From NCBI GenBank assembly GCA_964016885.1, contig OZ024745.1, positions 55,221,300 through 55,285,299 on the forward strand: a stretch of DNA of 64,000 bases, read 5' to 3'. A program made the position numbers and the translations under genes. How positions within the stretch are numbered: position 1 is the first letter of the stretch; each line of letters starts with the position of its first letter. Source of the stretch: Eledone cirrhosa (taxonomy: Eukaryota > Mollusca > Cephalopoda > Octopoda > Eledonidae). Below the pieces are notes generated by a model. That model worked only from the letters and a program-made list of their open reading frames with translations. It ran no database searches and was not told the origin of the DNA. Positions 1-11,873 of the stretch are shown piece after piece.

Positions 1-1380
1 ACAGATGACATTTATTCCTCTATGCTTGATACAAATTTTCCAAACGGCAGACGGGTGTGCTGTTCATCGATTCCAGGTGTAGTCCCATTACCAACTTCCA
101 GTAGCTGTTTTGAGAAATCCTCAGATTCTGCGTCGCCATGCACATGCACTCTCATGTTAGTAGTCAGGTTTAGTTTCTGGGCATACTGCCATAGGTAGGA
201 AGACTTGATGCATGCGTTAACTTCGTCAGCTCTAGTGTCTCTAGTGTTTACAGAAGAGTCTGCCGAAAATCGCCAGCCTTCAGTACTGTCTCTCCACCCA
301 TTAGGTGTGAATTTCGACGCAAGTCTTTGAGAGTTCGGTCTAGAGCCTCAATCGCTGCCTTGTGACTCATTGTAGCCTCGTCCCAAATGATTAAACAGCA
401 CTCAGAAAGAAGGTATCATTTAGAGTCTCCACGATTTATTCTGCAGGTAGGATTCTCCTTCTTTGCAAGGTCCATAGGCAATTGGAATGCGGAGTGTGCC
501 GTACGACCGCCGTGTAACAGTGTCGCCGCAATACCACTTTAGGTGACCGCTAAATCAAACTGCCTGTCTTTCCGCAGCTTCGCAAACAGTAGGTTTATGA
601 GAAAGGTTTTTCCTGTTCCACCTGGAGCATCCAAGAAGAATAGCCGTCCCTCATTTGAATTGACACTGGCAAGAGTCTGAATTCATCTTGAGCAAACTTA
701 TCTGTCAATTCCTTGATGTTGTAAGTCAACTCAAGCATGACATGAACTCCAGATCTAAAGCACCGTTTTTATGTACAGGTTGTTGCAAACCGAATTCTAA
801 TACACCGCCAACTCCAATAGATCTTAAACGTTTATCCATGTCAATGAGGGCCTCATTGTATACATTGGCGTTGTAATGAAAGTCAGCCGCTGGTGCCCTT
901 GCTCGTACTCTACGCAGGATATCCTCTGACATGCTGTCCTTATGCGTTTCCCATAGCTTATGTGGCTCACCGACATTGCAGAACAGTAACATATTGCAAA
1001 ACAAACGACGCATTTCTCGTCGCATTTTACATTCAGCAGCTTCTGTCAATGCCATTTTCAGGTGGTTATCGTCCTCGAGTAGCACGCGCTTCACGCAAGC
1101 CTCCCTGTATGTGGAACAAATGTAGCCGTCTGAAAGTCTGAGGTCTGCAAATGACTTGGGTCCTTTGATTCGATGGAGCAGCATTCTCAAAAAAAGCATT
1201 CCTGTTGCTTCGGATGAACGTTGTACACACGTCCGCATTACTTTTGAATACACCTGACCAATTCTCAACTGCCTCCCCCTGTCGCCGCGATGCCAATTTT
1301 TGTTCGACCAAGTGAAGTAGGTTGGTACCTCGACGTAAAAGTGGGTAAGTGCAAATTTATCTACAGAGCAAAGCTTAAAA
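1..1380 (-). pseudogene. Helitron Pif1-like helicase fragment (broken)
   Basis: On the minus strand this reads as the helicase part of a Helitron rolling-circle transposase, which unwinds DNA during transposition. The 5' part (about 1,380 to 726) has the family pattern 'VEVPTYFTW', then 'FLRMLLHRIKGP' and 'LLEDDNH'. The Walker A motif 'APGGTGKT' lies at about 605-630, the Walker B region 'LIIWDEATMSHKAA' at about 360-396 and 'GDFRQTL' at about 262-282. It is dead: an in-frame TAA sits at 539-541 just after Walker A, another stop follows GDFRQTL, and the frame shifts there before resuming as 'LNLTTNMRV' at about 150-170. The element runs off the left edge of the window, so the Rep domain and Helitron ends cannot be judged. 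The identification rests on several ordered motifs and is firm; activity is excluded for this copy. Confidence 0.9.
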
Positions 1381-1439
1381 AATGCTGTGAGAGTCGTCTC
1401 TGGTGGCTGTTGTGCAGCAAGTGTGGCGTTTTAGAAGAG

Positions 1440-2260
1440 GGGGAAATAATTAACCCCAGTATTAGAACAGGGGTTCGCAATGTAAGGGTTTTATTTCTTT
1501 TGTTAAAAAATTGTGACGTTTTTCGGTTTGGCATTTCGTAAAATTCTACTACAGAATCGATTTCATAAAGCGGTACTGCATGATCGTTATAGAAGTATTT
1601 AAATTTAATATACAGCAGCTGTATTTGAAAAATGTAAATGAAACGTACTGTAGAAGGCAACAGTTTATTAACAGCGAAATAAACGTTGTCTTTGATATGT
1701 TATTTTAAATAAGACAATGAATATTTTAAAAAAAACTGACTTAATTAACCAAAGGGCTTATAGATCCCATTCATTAAGTTTACAAAGAATATAAAAAAAA
1801 AACTGAATTAATTAACTCGGCAACCAAACGGCTTATAGAGCCCATTCATTAAGTTTACATGCATGTATTCTTTAAACTTTTCCTTTGACTTTGAAAAATG
1901 CTACTTACTGTTAGTGGTGGTTAACATGTATTAGAATTAAAATAAAAATGATATCGGAAAAAACGTACCTGAGAACATGCCTCCCCTCTTCGCAATTTAA
2001 GGGTTTTATTTCTTTTGATGGAAAACAGTGACCGTTTTCGATTTGGCATTTCGAAAAATCGTACTGCAGAATCGATTTCATAAAACGGTACTGTATGTTA
2101 ACAGCGAAAGAACGTTGTGTTTGATATGTTATAAAAAAATTGATGAGTTTAAAAATGTGTATGACATTGTAAATAAGACAATGAATATTGAAAGCGACTA
2201 CGGAAAATAACTCATCCAAGTATTAGAACAGGGGGAAATAACTCACCGAAAGCGATAATA
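1440..2260. repeat. Non-coding direct repeats beside the Helitron
   Basis: A block of about 105 bp starting 'CGCAATGTAAGGGTTTTATT' at 1,476 recurs at 1,990 with moderate divergence, an offset of about 514. A shorter motif (GGCTTATAGATCCCATTCATT) near 1,757 recurs near 1,829. The phrase 'TATTAGAACAGGGG' occurs at both ends (about 1,462 and 2,220). No reading frame here is convincing. It may be the 5' non-coding part of the adjacent Helitron or an older tandem duplication. Confidence 0.5.
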
Positions 2261-2753
2261 AATAGACCGTTTTGGGGCCCCAGGGAGCACATCTGTCAAG
2301 TTAAAGATTTGAAACCTTGTCTATTTGCTTCCTTGGCACTTTTAACATAGGTGTGCAAATTTTAATGTCCCAGTATGCTACCATTTAACCGTGCACAACT
2401 GAATTTCAACCACCACCCATTTCACAAATATATATTAGATATATACATACATACATTTATATATATATATATATATTTACACAGCCGTTAATCACCCCAC
2501 GGTACATCAGTTTATATATATATTTTTTTCTTGTATCATGTTTTTTTTTTATTTGCGTAGACATATCTGTCTCCAGAAAAGTTACACTACTATTGACATT
2601 ATTATTATCATCATGATCATTCGTGCATGCTTATTGCACAGTCGCCATGTTTCAAATATCTCCAGTCTCTTCCGTCTGCCATATCTCGCGGTAATTTCGC
2701 TTTCTCTCAATACCCTTGCAGAATTTAGTGCTTTATAAAGGTTGAAGATTATA
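2261..2753. other. No gene seen; short TA-rich runs
   Basis: AT-rich sequence with (TA)n near 2,458-2,476 and 2,512-2,522. I see no coding or RNA feature. Confidence 0.5.
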
Positions 2754-2837
2754 ATTCTTCTTCTTCTTCTTCTTCTTCTTCTTCTTCTTCTTCTTCTTCT
2801 TCTTCTTCTTCTTCTTCTTCTTCTTCTTCTTCTTCTT
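2754..2837. repeat. (TTC)n microsatellite
   Basis: About 28 uninterrupted TTC units. On the minus strand it gives a spurious poly-Glu frame. Confidence 0.95.
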
Positions 2838-3017
2838 TGTTTTTTGGTTTTTTCTGTTCTTTTCTTTTTTCATTTACTTTTTCTTTTTCTTCTTTTTTTC
2901 TTACCGTAGTTGTTGTTGCTGCTGTTGTTATTTTGTTGGATATCTGGACATTCCCATGCATCATTTTAGAGTGCTTTCCTGAATTAATTTTATATAATAT
3001 ATACTTCATATTTTATC

Positions 3018-3300
3018 CGCGTATCTCTCAGTTCCCTTGTTGACCAGGCCCAGTTGCCCAGTTATAACTGGAATAGTGCTTGTCTTCATATCCCACTCAT
3101 TTGGAAATCTATTTCATGGCATTTTTACTTTGAAAGTTTTTTTTTCAAATATCGTAAAAGTTATATTGCAACCAACAGGTACAGCTATTTGTATCACGAA
3201 TCATATTTTATTGTGTTTATCTTTTATCTTGATATCTAGTCCATTGGCTTTGATTATCCTTTCACTATGTATTGTTAAAATACACAGTATTAGGAAACTG
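3018..3300 (-). pseudogene. C-terminal shard of an RLE-type non-LTR retrotransposon
   Basis: The minus strand translates to a pattern typical of the C-terminal domain of R2/R4-like LINEs with a restriction-like endonuclease: 'GLDIKIKDKHNKI', a stop, 'FVIQIAVPVGCNI', a decayed linker, then 'WDMKTSTIPVITGQLG'. In intact relatives this reads roughly as an Asp-Lys endonuclease strand, 'DVAVPADxNI' and 'RMWxMKTxxIPVVVGALG'. Two in-frame stops make it a relic. The rest of the element is not next to it. The family call comes from remembered consensus, not a search. Confidence 0.65.
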
Positions 3301-5999
3301 GGAACTTCAGTTACCGGATATGGATAGTGTCGATAGAGAATTCAAAACACTGAATGTGATGTACTACATATACAATTAGCTCACGTCGGCCTTTCATTAG
3401 GAGGTCACATATTCAAATATTAGCCCCGAGAAGACAACGGCACTCTGACAATCGTCCCCATTCGTGACAGAGTTATGTCAGCGGGCATATATCCTATACC
3501 ACTTTTAATGTGAGCATTACAAAGATAATTATATCAATAATACCACTAGATCTCGTCACACCTACATTAGAGAACATCCAACACACAGGCATCCTCCTTC
3601 TAAGACACAAATAGAGAAATGCAAAAGTACCAACGAAAACATAATAGTTACTATTGAGGCCAGGAATAGGAAAATCGGCTAAATTAGAAACAAACAAGCT
3701 ATATTAATATCTAGGCATAACCAACAAATATACAACATTTTAGGACTCAGCACACACTGCTTAACTTAAAAGTGCACATAACTCTCGATATTAAAACGCA
3801 CACACACCATAGCCTAAACCAGAATAGCCAACACAAACGGGAAAAAAAACTAAAAACACAATAATGTATATAAACACGCACATATCACGCCTATTTCAAT
3901 CCAGAATGTATAATTTTCCAAACGATACTAATTTTCCATCGAAAAACATAACATAAAAGCATAAAAAATGCACAGAATATTTGATAGAAAAACGCACGCT
4001 TACACACCATTATGCACATGATTTTACATATATCATCCCACTACTTCCGGTAGCTATATATAAACCACCGCCTGCAAATAAAGAATGATATATGGCGCGT
4101 CTCTAAAATCAAAATCACACAGTTCCGTTCCACCGATTCGTTGTAATCTTTTGGTGAAGGGATTTTAGTTTCAAAATATAGAAACGAGTATATGAAAAAC
4201 CAGTTAACAGCAACATTCCCGCTTGTATTTCAGTCTTTTTCCGCCAAAGATCGGATTGTGGCTATTTTGCCTCCTCCAATCTGGCCCAGTGAACGTAAGT
4301 GGGTATGTATTTGTTTACTGTAATTATGTTGTTTAATTTTAAATGGTACATTTGTTTTTTGTTGTTACTAAATATGGCTGTGAATCATTTTTGTTATTTT
4401 GGATGTGGGGTTGACTGCATTTGGGATGTGGATTTGTTACCTGTGGTGTGCCTTGTGATGTTGATGGTGCTGTTGGTGTGGGTGAGATTGATTCGTGCAT
4501 TGGTGTTTGTGAGGTGTGCTTTAGTGCTTTGGATCGTTTGTCTTCGCTTTCCTGAAATCTTTGATTAAATTATTACATTACTTTCATGTTTATTATTTTC
4601 ATTCCGTCAACACACATGAACATTAATTTTGTGAGCAACTTAATTTATTAGTAAAATTTTAGTTTGCATTTACAATACTTTTTGTGCAACAAATTTATTA
4701 ATGAGAAATTAATCGCTTGAAGAAAAAACGAATGCGAATACTTTATGTCTGAGAAATACAGAATGTGCACGCATAGAGGTGACGATTAAGAATACAATAC
4801 ACTAACTATTAAAACCTATGTTTCTGAGAGAATTACGTAACGACCAATACAATAAAAAATATATTGAAATCTTTAAACAAGGGAATATTATAAGAGGATA
4901 TACGTATGGAGTAAATAGAGAAAAATAATAAAGCTGAAACACTCCATTGTGAGAAAAAAAGTTAAAGCTTCATTTGCACAAATGAGTTTCTAACGAAATT
5001 ATTTGAAGAAGCATAAAATTGGCTGATTGCTTTTATAATGCAGAAATATTTTTTTTAACATATATACAGCACATATAATATGTAATATTGATTGCAACAT
5101 ATCTTGAACATCGAACCTTTAGATTGAATAATCGTACCTATAGTATACGAGAGACATATTTAACTAGTGTGTAGCAATATGAATGTTACTGTTTATATTC
5201 GGATGGATGCTATTTTGTTGTGATGCTTTTGGTACCATAGAAATATATTTTGTCTTAAGATTTTATTTCCACAAAGCTGAACGTATGTGCGATGTATTAA
5301 AGTGCAGTTAGATTCATACACGATGTTTAGTGAATTTTCGTTGAGTATCTCCTTTATGAATGCGAGCAATGGCACATTCTCCACATGATATTTTTTGCAG
5401 TTGTTAACATAATTCGTGCTTTATACGGCGTAAGACATTTTATCTTTATTTAGCACTTTAAAATATTAAATGAAATGATGGGCAAAGAATCATCGCCACA
5501 CAAGTGTTCGTATAGCCACAATTAAGAAAGTGTAATATTTAATTTACGTGGTTAGTAATAAACCTGACATATTTATTCAAATCTCCAATGTGTGCTCCTA
5601 TCCTACGATTCATAAAGAATTAATCTAGTGTCACCAATCACAATAATTGCCTCTATCTTTCCTACAGTTTGCTTTAAGTCACCCAGCTGATATACAGTGT
5701 GGGATGAAATAAGTTCATAGCATGTCTAGAATACGATCCAATATTTTCCCTATTTATTTTGAAGAGAAAGAATTGTGACAAAGTACAACATTTTAAGTTT
5801 CCTAATCTTATTTGGATCTATTTGTCAATGGAAGATCGCAAATATCTAAGTAAAAGAATGAATGAGAAGTACTACTTTTTATTATACGATTACGAATTCC
5901 AATTCAGAAATGTCATATGGCCTGTCATAAAGTAACATTTCTCAATCGGGTTACACTCAAGACAAGTTCTTACAAATATATATTTATATATATATATAT
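3301..5999. other. No recognisable gene or repeat
   Basis: AT-rich sequence. The frame at 4,299-4,568 is a hydrophobic low-complexity translation of TG-rich DNA and is not credible. A short stretch near 4,240-4,300 resembles mobile-element coding sequence ('ILPPPIWPSERKW') but is too short to assign. Confidence 0.4.
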
Positions 6000-6462
6000 A
6001 TTAAATGAAGAATTTCCGTAGGAGAAAGTAAAGGAAAAGAGAGTGCTGTATGTAGGCTACAGAGCTTTTGAGTTATGTGATAAGCAACATAAGATACTTA
6101 TTTCATATACCAGTGGTTTCTTGAAGACATATATTTATGTCTGTCTTCATTCATCAGAAGAAAATTTATTTATGAAATAGTAAGTAATATGGATTTGAAA
6201 ACAGAGTATAGCATAAATGAAAGTGAGGCTGAAATGAAATAATGGGAAAAAATTGGGCGGAAAAAGAAATTAATAAATAAATATCCAAATACATAAACAT
6301 ACACAAACTCACGCATATACGTAATAGTACGTAAACATATACTTTCATACATAAGTATGTGTGCGTCTGCATGGAAATACAAATAAACACATATGCGTGT
6401 GATCTTTCACTCACATATGCGCAACCACAGGCGAACGTTCATACACGTACTCAGTATTAACG

Positions 6463-6464
<2 letters not shown>
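6000..6464 (-). repeat. PLE-type terminal repeat, left outer arm
   Basis: Reverse-complement partner of about 12,632-13,020. The two arms match over hundreds of bases, for example around the ACGTACTATTACGTATA motif near 6,315-6,330. The arm carries a hammerhead motif on its outer side (6,098-6,170) and its inner end meets a (TA)n tract. No coding sequence. It is assigned to the PLE class because hammerhead-bearing terminal repeats are known in Penelope-like elements. Confidence 0.7.
6098..6170 (-). ncRNA. Type I hammerhead ribozyme motif, GAAGACA family
   Basis: On the minus strand CTGATGA is at 6,157-6,151 and GAAA at 6,120-6,117. Helix II pairs GAAGACA with TGTCTTC. Helix III is a minimal CC-ACT-GG hairpin followed by the cleavage triplet GTA. 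Helix I is weak in this copy, with T-T and T-C mismatches near the core, so activity is doubtful although the core is intact. Confidence 0.7.

Positions 6465-6541
<77 letters not shown>
6465..6541. repeat. (TA)n array
   Basis: About 77 bp of TA with one TACA interruption, at the inner end of the terminal repeat at 6.0-6.46 kb. Confidence 0.95.
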
Positions 6542-6545
<4 letters not shown>

Positions 6546-6934
6546 GCACATCTCTCCATACATACATATATCAATATATATTTCAATTCCATTTCGATTC
6601 TCTTTATTTTACAATTCACGTACCATCGTTGCGAAACATATTTAGGTTTCGAAATTCAAATTCATCTACGGAGCGGGTTTTAGATTTTGAAATTTAGATT
6701 TGTCCAGGAATCACGGCCTTTGCCAATATAAGCTTGTCTTTATTGACTTATATCGAGACAGACAAATTGTATTCACTTTAATTAGTTTATTTCATTAATA
6801 GCTAACTTTGTCTGTTGCAATGCAAACACGTTTTGTGTTTATCATATATATTATGTATTTAACTGCTCGGAAATGCCCCTTTCTTGGAGCTGATTTATTG
6901 TAAACTACTGAGAGTTTAATCTCAAATTATAATA
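6542..6934. other. No gene seen
   Basis: AT-rich spacer between two PLE terminal-repeat pieces; nothing recognisable. Confidence 0.4.
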
Positions 6935-7210
6935 TAGTATATCAATATATATATAGAAGTTCTATTTAAATTATTGGGATACAACAATCACATTTTTATA
7001 ACTGATATAAAGCACTCAACAAATTATTGGAGTAAAAATACGATATATTAACAAATGGAAACTATATTCATAAAACCATATTTATTTCATTATACATATT
7101 TCAAGGATACCAAGTTAAATTATGGTGTGCTTTCATCAGATAAAATATAATATAGATCAGATTTATAAATAAATATTGACATACCCTTAAAGAATGCGAC
7201 CATTTCTGTT
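6935..7210 (-). repeat. PLE terminal repeat with hammerhead
   Basis: Minus-strand copy of the terminal repeat also found at 12,340-12,500, 25,740-25,997, 58,205-58,500 and 60,495-60,775. In element sense the order is 'GGTATGTCAATATTTATT', hammerhead, 'GGTTTTATGAATATAGTTTCC', then a tail with 'TATCAGTTATAAA' and 'TTGTATCCCAA'. The tail ends at a TA-rich tract near 6,945. Confidence 0.75.
7075..7157 (-). ncRNA. Type I hammerhead ribozyme motif, AAGCACACC family (copy a)
   Basis: Minus strand: CTGATGA at 7,139-7,133, GAAA at 7,102-7,099. Helix II pairs AAG/CTT and ACACC/GGTAT with one C-A and one C-C mismatch. Helix III is U-AUGU-A, followed by the triplet AUA. Helix I pairs the A/T-rich strands on both sides of the motif. 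Confidence 0.7.
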
Positions 7211-7379
7211 GGAAGCTCCCGGCTAGTGGGTTATTAAATTTATTTATTCTATTATGCAAATTAGTGTCGGATATGTTTAAATCACAGTAGATTTAAAAGA
7301 GGCCGTTGGGGTATGGAGAAAGGGAAAGAAAAGAAAGAAAAAAAAGAGAAAAAAGACCAAACTCTAAGAGGAAAAATAT
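7211..7379. other. A-rich spacer, no gene
   Basis: Short purine-rich stretch (GAAAGAAAAGAAAG) between the terminal repeat at 7.1 kb and the next (TA)n tract. Confidence 0.4.
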
Positions 7380-7380
7380 G

Positions 7381-7433
<53 letters not shown>
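7380..7433. repeat. (TA)n array
   Basis: TA run directly abutting the outer end of the 1.37-kb inverted-repeat arm. Confidence 0.9.
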
Positions 7434-7435
<2 letters not shown>

Positions 7436-8806
7436 GATATTAAACAAATGGAAACTATATTTATATTTATAAAACCATATTTATTTCGTTATATATATTT
7501 TTGGGATATCATATTAAAAATATGTTATGCCTTCCTCAGACAAAATACAATACATAAGCTGTTTTATAAATAATTAGTGACATACCTTGTGATAATGCAA
7601 CTTCCTTTCAAAAAGTTGATTTGGTAGTGAAACTGTTATGACAGTTATATAGAAAGAAAACGAAGATGAGAAGAAGAAGATGAAGAGATGTATGCAAAGA
7701 AAAACAACGGAGCGAGATAGAGAGACAAGGAGAGAGAGAAATACATTGATGGTGAAAAAACACAGTAGGCTGCATTTTGACAGATGATCATCGTATATGT
7801 GAGAGGTTAAGGGAAGGGATACCGTGTATAGGAGAAAAAGAAAGAAAGATGATATATTTAAAATATATTAAAAATATTAAAAATATATTATGTCTCATCC
7901 ATTTGAATTATCAATTTTTATGAATTAGGTATTATAATGTAAATATCAGTATTCATGAATGAGACACATATCCATAATGTGTGAAAAAAATGACCACATG
8001 CTCAATTAAAAATTCTTAGGTCTATAAGCAAAATCTGAGATAAAACTTCAAACATAAGTATATATGCATTCTCGTGAAAAAAGAGAAAAGAGAAGGTTAT
8101 CTCAAATTCAAGTTGATAAATATAGACGCACATGTGAACCTACGTGATACGCTGCACTGATTCTTATATTTCATGAAACACTTCAATGCGTTAGAAAAGA
8201 TTCCACCCTACATACATTTACATACATATCTACATATATATAGACACAAAACATATAAGATATACATTAACATCTAAAATAACATTCCAGCCTCACTTGC
8301 ATGATCATCGATCAAGCATAGAGTAGACAACAGATATCAATATTAAAATTAAAAACGCCAAGAATATCTTCGTCACTCCACAGAGTATCTAGGGACGCAA
8401 GAGAACATAGTATGCCACGCATATCGGTCATAGAATCAGAGTCAAAAGCAAACAAAACCAAAATTGTTCATCAAGCCTTATTTAGCAGAAATCATTCAAA
8501 ACTTATTCTACAAATGCTCTTATATTTATTATAGAAGTTTATCCAGCTTAAAAATGTATTCAAAAGATTGGGGACAACGCCAATTATAGGGTAGTTTATT
8601 TAATCTCATTAATTATATATTCATGCAGAAAGGTTTTTAAAAAAAAAAATTTAAGGAATCGAAAGATTTATCGCCAAGTATCACAAATAATCAAATACCT
8701 TAAGTAAATATACTACATTTTATATTACATTTTAAATATATATTTATATTTAAATGTTGAGTTCAATCTATGTCAGCAACAGCTGAATAAATTGGTTCGC
8801 AAGAGA
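7434..8806 (-). repeat. Left arm of a 1.3-kb inverted repeat (PLE 3' region, reversed)
   Basis: Reverse complement of about 10,408-11,734, nearly base for base except for small indels (about 70 extra bases near 8,185-8,255; a roughly 30-bp tandem duplication missing here but present at 11,467 in the right arm). Its inner end includes the antisense of the last codons of the PLE gene ('NLFSCC'), so it is the 3' end of a second element copy joined head to head with the 5'-truncated one. A decayed hammerhead lies at about 7,475-7,560. No coding potential of its own. Confidence 0.9.
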
Positions 8807-10476
8807 AATTTTGAAAATGACTTGCCAGTCAGGTTGATTGCACCATCAAAATCTGATCTGTGTAAACTTAGCAAGAACATTCTAGACAGAGTGATACAGC
8901 AAATTAAGGACTTGAATTGTTTACCTGGCTTGACCTTGTGGAAGGGAACTGGGGAGGTCATTGAGTGGTTTAATGAAATTAAATATAACAATAATAATAA
9001 ATTTATTCAACTAGATATTGCTAACTACTATTCATCCATTACCCCTAATCTACTTAATAAGGCACTAAATTACGCATTCAAGCATACAGACCTAACTAGC
9101 AATGAAATGCACATTATATTATCGGCAAGGAAAACTTTGATAGAATTTAATAACCAACTATGGACTAGTGCAGATAGAGATAATAATTTTGACATTACTA
9201 TGGGATCATCAGACTCAGCTCAGGTAACGGACCTTGTGGGCCTATTTATAATTAATTCGCTGCATAGGAAAATACCCGGTGTTACCGGAGGTTTATATAG
9301 AGATGACATGCTTTTACTTATTGAAAATAATAACTCTGAACTAAATAAGAAAAGAAAACAAATTATACAATTTTTTAATTACCTTAATCTAAAAATAGAA
9401 ATTGAGAATAACCATAGAATAGTCAATTTCCTAGACGTAACATATAATCTCAACACATGTCTTCACTATCCATTTCACAAGTTAAATGAAAACTTGAATT
9501 ATGTCAATTTTAGCTCCAATCACCCCCAGATCTGTCAAAAATACTATAGTGAACTCTGTTCAAAAACGTATCTCTAGAATCTCTTCCAATAAAAATATTT
9601 TTGACGAAAAAGCCCAGTATTATAATGAAGCTTTAGCTAGAGCAGGATATAGTGATAAAATTATGTACATCGATAATAGACAAACTAACCAAAATAACAA
9701 CAATTTTAATTACAGTAACAACTTTAACAACTATAATAGAAAGCACTACAATAATTTCAAAAACCAGAAAAGAAATAGAACTAGAAATATAATATGGTTT
9801 GCCCCCCCCCCCCCCCCCCCCCTTCTCACTAAACATTAAAACCCACATCGCTAAACTATTTTTTAATGCTCTTGACAAACGCTTCCCTAGAACACATAAG
9901 TATCACTCAATTTTTAATAGACATACTATAAAATTAACGTACTCGTCCACCAAAAATTTAGCACAAAATATTAATAGAATAAATAATAGGAATCTAAAAC
10001 CTAGCCAAAATACCGAAAATAGCCTAAACAATATTCAACTAAAAAACTGTAACTGTAGAGATAGATCTAAATGTCCGCTAAATAACAATTGCTTAGTTAA
10101 AAATATAATATACAACTGTAATGTTAGAACTGATTTAAATTCTTTTAATTATGTTGGTTCCACCTCGACAGAATTTAAACTTCGCTATAATAATCACAAA
10201 AACTCTTTCACGGATCCAAATAAAAAATCCTCAACATCGCTGTCAGGGTTACTCTGGCAACTTAAGCATGATAAAGTTGGATATTCGATGGTTTGGAATA
10301 TAGTCTCAAAAGGGATTCCTTTTAATTCCTCTTCTGAGACTTGTGACCTCTGCGCGGAGGAGATATTCTTTATATTAAAATCTAAAAATTCCCTTAATTT
10401 ACGAAGCAATTTATTCAGCTGTTGCAGACATAGATTGAACTCAACATTTAAATATAAATATAAATTTAAAATGTAA
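8792..10476 (+). pseudogene. Penelope-like element reverse transcriptase + GIY-YIG endonuclease, frameshifted
   Basis: Retroelement polyprotein that copies element RNA and cuts target DNA. The RT part (8,792-9,577) shows 'VRLIAPSKSDL', motif A 'FIQLDIANYYSSIT', motif B 'MGSSDSAQVTDLVGLF', catalytic motif C 'GLYRDDMLLL' and 'HRIVNFLDVTYNL'. After a one-base slip in a run of C near 9,520 the frame continues (9,501-9,800) to 'NIIWFAPP', then a 21-C tract shifts it again. The third frame (9,799-10,476) has 'FSLNIKTHIAKLFFNALDKR', a Cys cluster 'CNCRDRSKCPLNNNC' and the GIY-YIG domain ('IIYNCNV', 'NYVGSTSTEFKLRYNNH', 'CDLCAEE'). The N-terminus is missing: the left inverted arm cuts in just before the fingers domain. 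Domain order RT then GIY-YIG is that of Penelope-like elements; the subfamily is not assigned. Two frameshifts and the truncation make it non-functional. Confidence 0.9.
9802..9822 (+). repeat. Poly-C tract (21 C) inside the PLE gene
   Basis: Expansion of a Pro-Pro codon pair between 'WFAPP' and 'FSLN'. It breaks the frame. Could be true slippage or an assembly/sequencing artefact. Confidence 0.9.
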
Positions 10477-11734
10477 TATAAAATGTAGTATATTTACTTA
10501 AGGTATTTGACTATTTGTGATACCTGGCGATAAATCTTTCGATTCCTTAAATTTTTTTTTTTTAAAACATTTCTGCATGAATATATAATTAATGAGATTA
10601 AATAAACTACCCTATAATTGGCGTTGTCCCCAATCTTTTGAATAAATTTTTAAGCTGGATAAACTTCTATAATAAATATAAGAGCATTTGTAGAATAAGT
10701 TTTGAATGATTTCTGCTAAATAAGGCTTGATGAACAATTTTGGTTTTGTTTGCTTTTGACTCTGATTCTATGACCGATATGCGTGGCATACTATGTTCTC
10801 TTGCGTCCCTAGATACTCTGTGGAGTGACGAAGATATTCTTGGCGTTTTTAATTTTAATATTGATATCTGTTGTTTACTCTATGCTTGATCGATGATCAT
10901 GCAAGTGAGGCTGGAATGTTATTTTAGATGTTAATGTATATCTTATATGTTTTGAAGTTTTTCATGAAATATAAGAATCAGTGCAGCGTATCACGTAGGT
11001 TCACATGTGTGTCTATATTTATCAACTTGAATTTGAGATAACCTTCGCTTTTCTCTTTTTTCACGAGAATGCATATATACTTATGTTTGAAGTTTTATCT
11101 CAGATTTTGCTTATAGACCTAAGAATTTTTAACTGAGCATGTGGTCATTTTTTTCACACATTATGGATATGTGTCTCATTCATGAATACTGATATTTACA
11201 TTATAATACCTAATTCATAAAAATTGATAATTCAAATGGATGAGACATAATATATTTTTAATATTTTTAATATATTTTAAATATATCATCTTTCTTTCTT
11301 TTTCTCCTATACACGGTATCCCTTCCCTTAACCTCTCACATATACGATGATCATCTGTCAAAATGCAGCCTACTATGTTTTTTCACCATCAATGTATTTC
11401 TCTCTCTCCTTGTCTCTCTATCTCGCTCCGTTGTTTTTCTTTGCATACATCTCTTCATCTTCTTCTTTATTTGCATACATCTCTTCATCTTCTTCTTCTC
11501 ATCTTCGTTTTCTTTCTATATAACTGTCATAACAGTTTCACTACCAAATCAACTTTTTAAAAGGAAGTTGCATTATCACAAGGTATGTCACTAATTATTT
11601 ATAAAACAGCTTATGTATTGTATTTTGTCTGAGGAAGGCATAACATATTTTTAATATGATATCCCAAACATATATATAACGAAATAAATATGGTTTTATA
11701 AATATAAATATAGTTTCCATTTGTTTAATATCGT
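10408..11734 (+). repeat. Right arm of the 1.3-kb inverted repeat (PLE terminal repeat)
   Basis: Mirror of 7,434-8,806. It begins inside the last codons of the PLE gene and continues through about 1.2 kb of non-coding DNA to 'GGTATGTCACTAATTATT', a decayed hammerhead (CTGAGGA at about 11,626-11,632, with CAAA where GAAA is expected) and 'GGTTTTATAAATATAAATAT'. A tandem duplication of about 30 bp ('CATACATCTCTTCATCTTC') lies at 11,444-11,500. Confidence 0.9.
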
Positions 11735-11820
11735 AAACCTACTCCAGAAACTGTTGAGTGCTTTTATATCAGTTATAAAATATTTACTCGTTGTAACCCA
11801 ACAATCTTAAATAAAACTTT

Positions 11821-11822
<2 letters not shown>
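11735..11822 (+). repeat. PLE terminal-repeat tail
   Basis: Contains 'TATCAGTTATAAA' and 'GTTGTAACCCAACAA', the same tail as in the copies at 7.0, 12.6 and 25.9 kb, and ends at a (TA)n tract. Confidence 0.75.

Positions 11823-11873
<51 letters not shown>

Noticed and set aside
2749..3009. Poly-Glu frame on the minus strand
   Set aside because: Produced by the TTC microsatellite.
4299..4568. 89-codon hydrophobic frame
   Set aside because: TG-rich DNA gives hydrophobic translations by chance; no splice or promoter context.
8773..8991. Minus-strand frame ending 'NLFSCC'
   Set aside because: Mostly antisense of the PLE RT; only its end is the reversed PLE C-terminus from the inverted arm.
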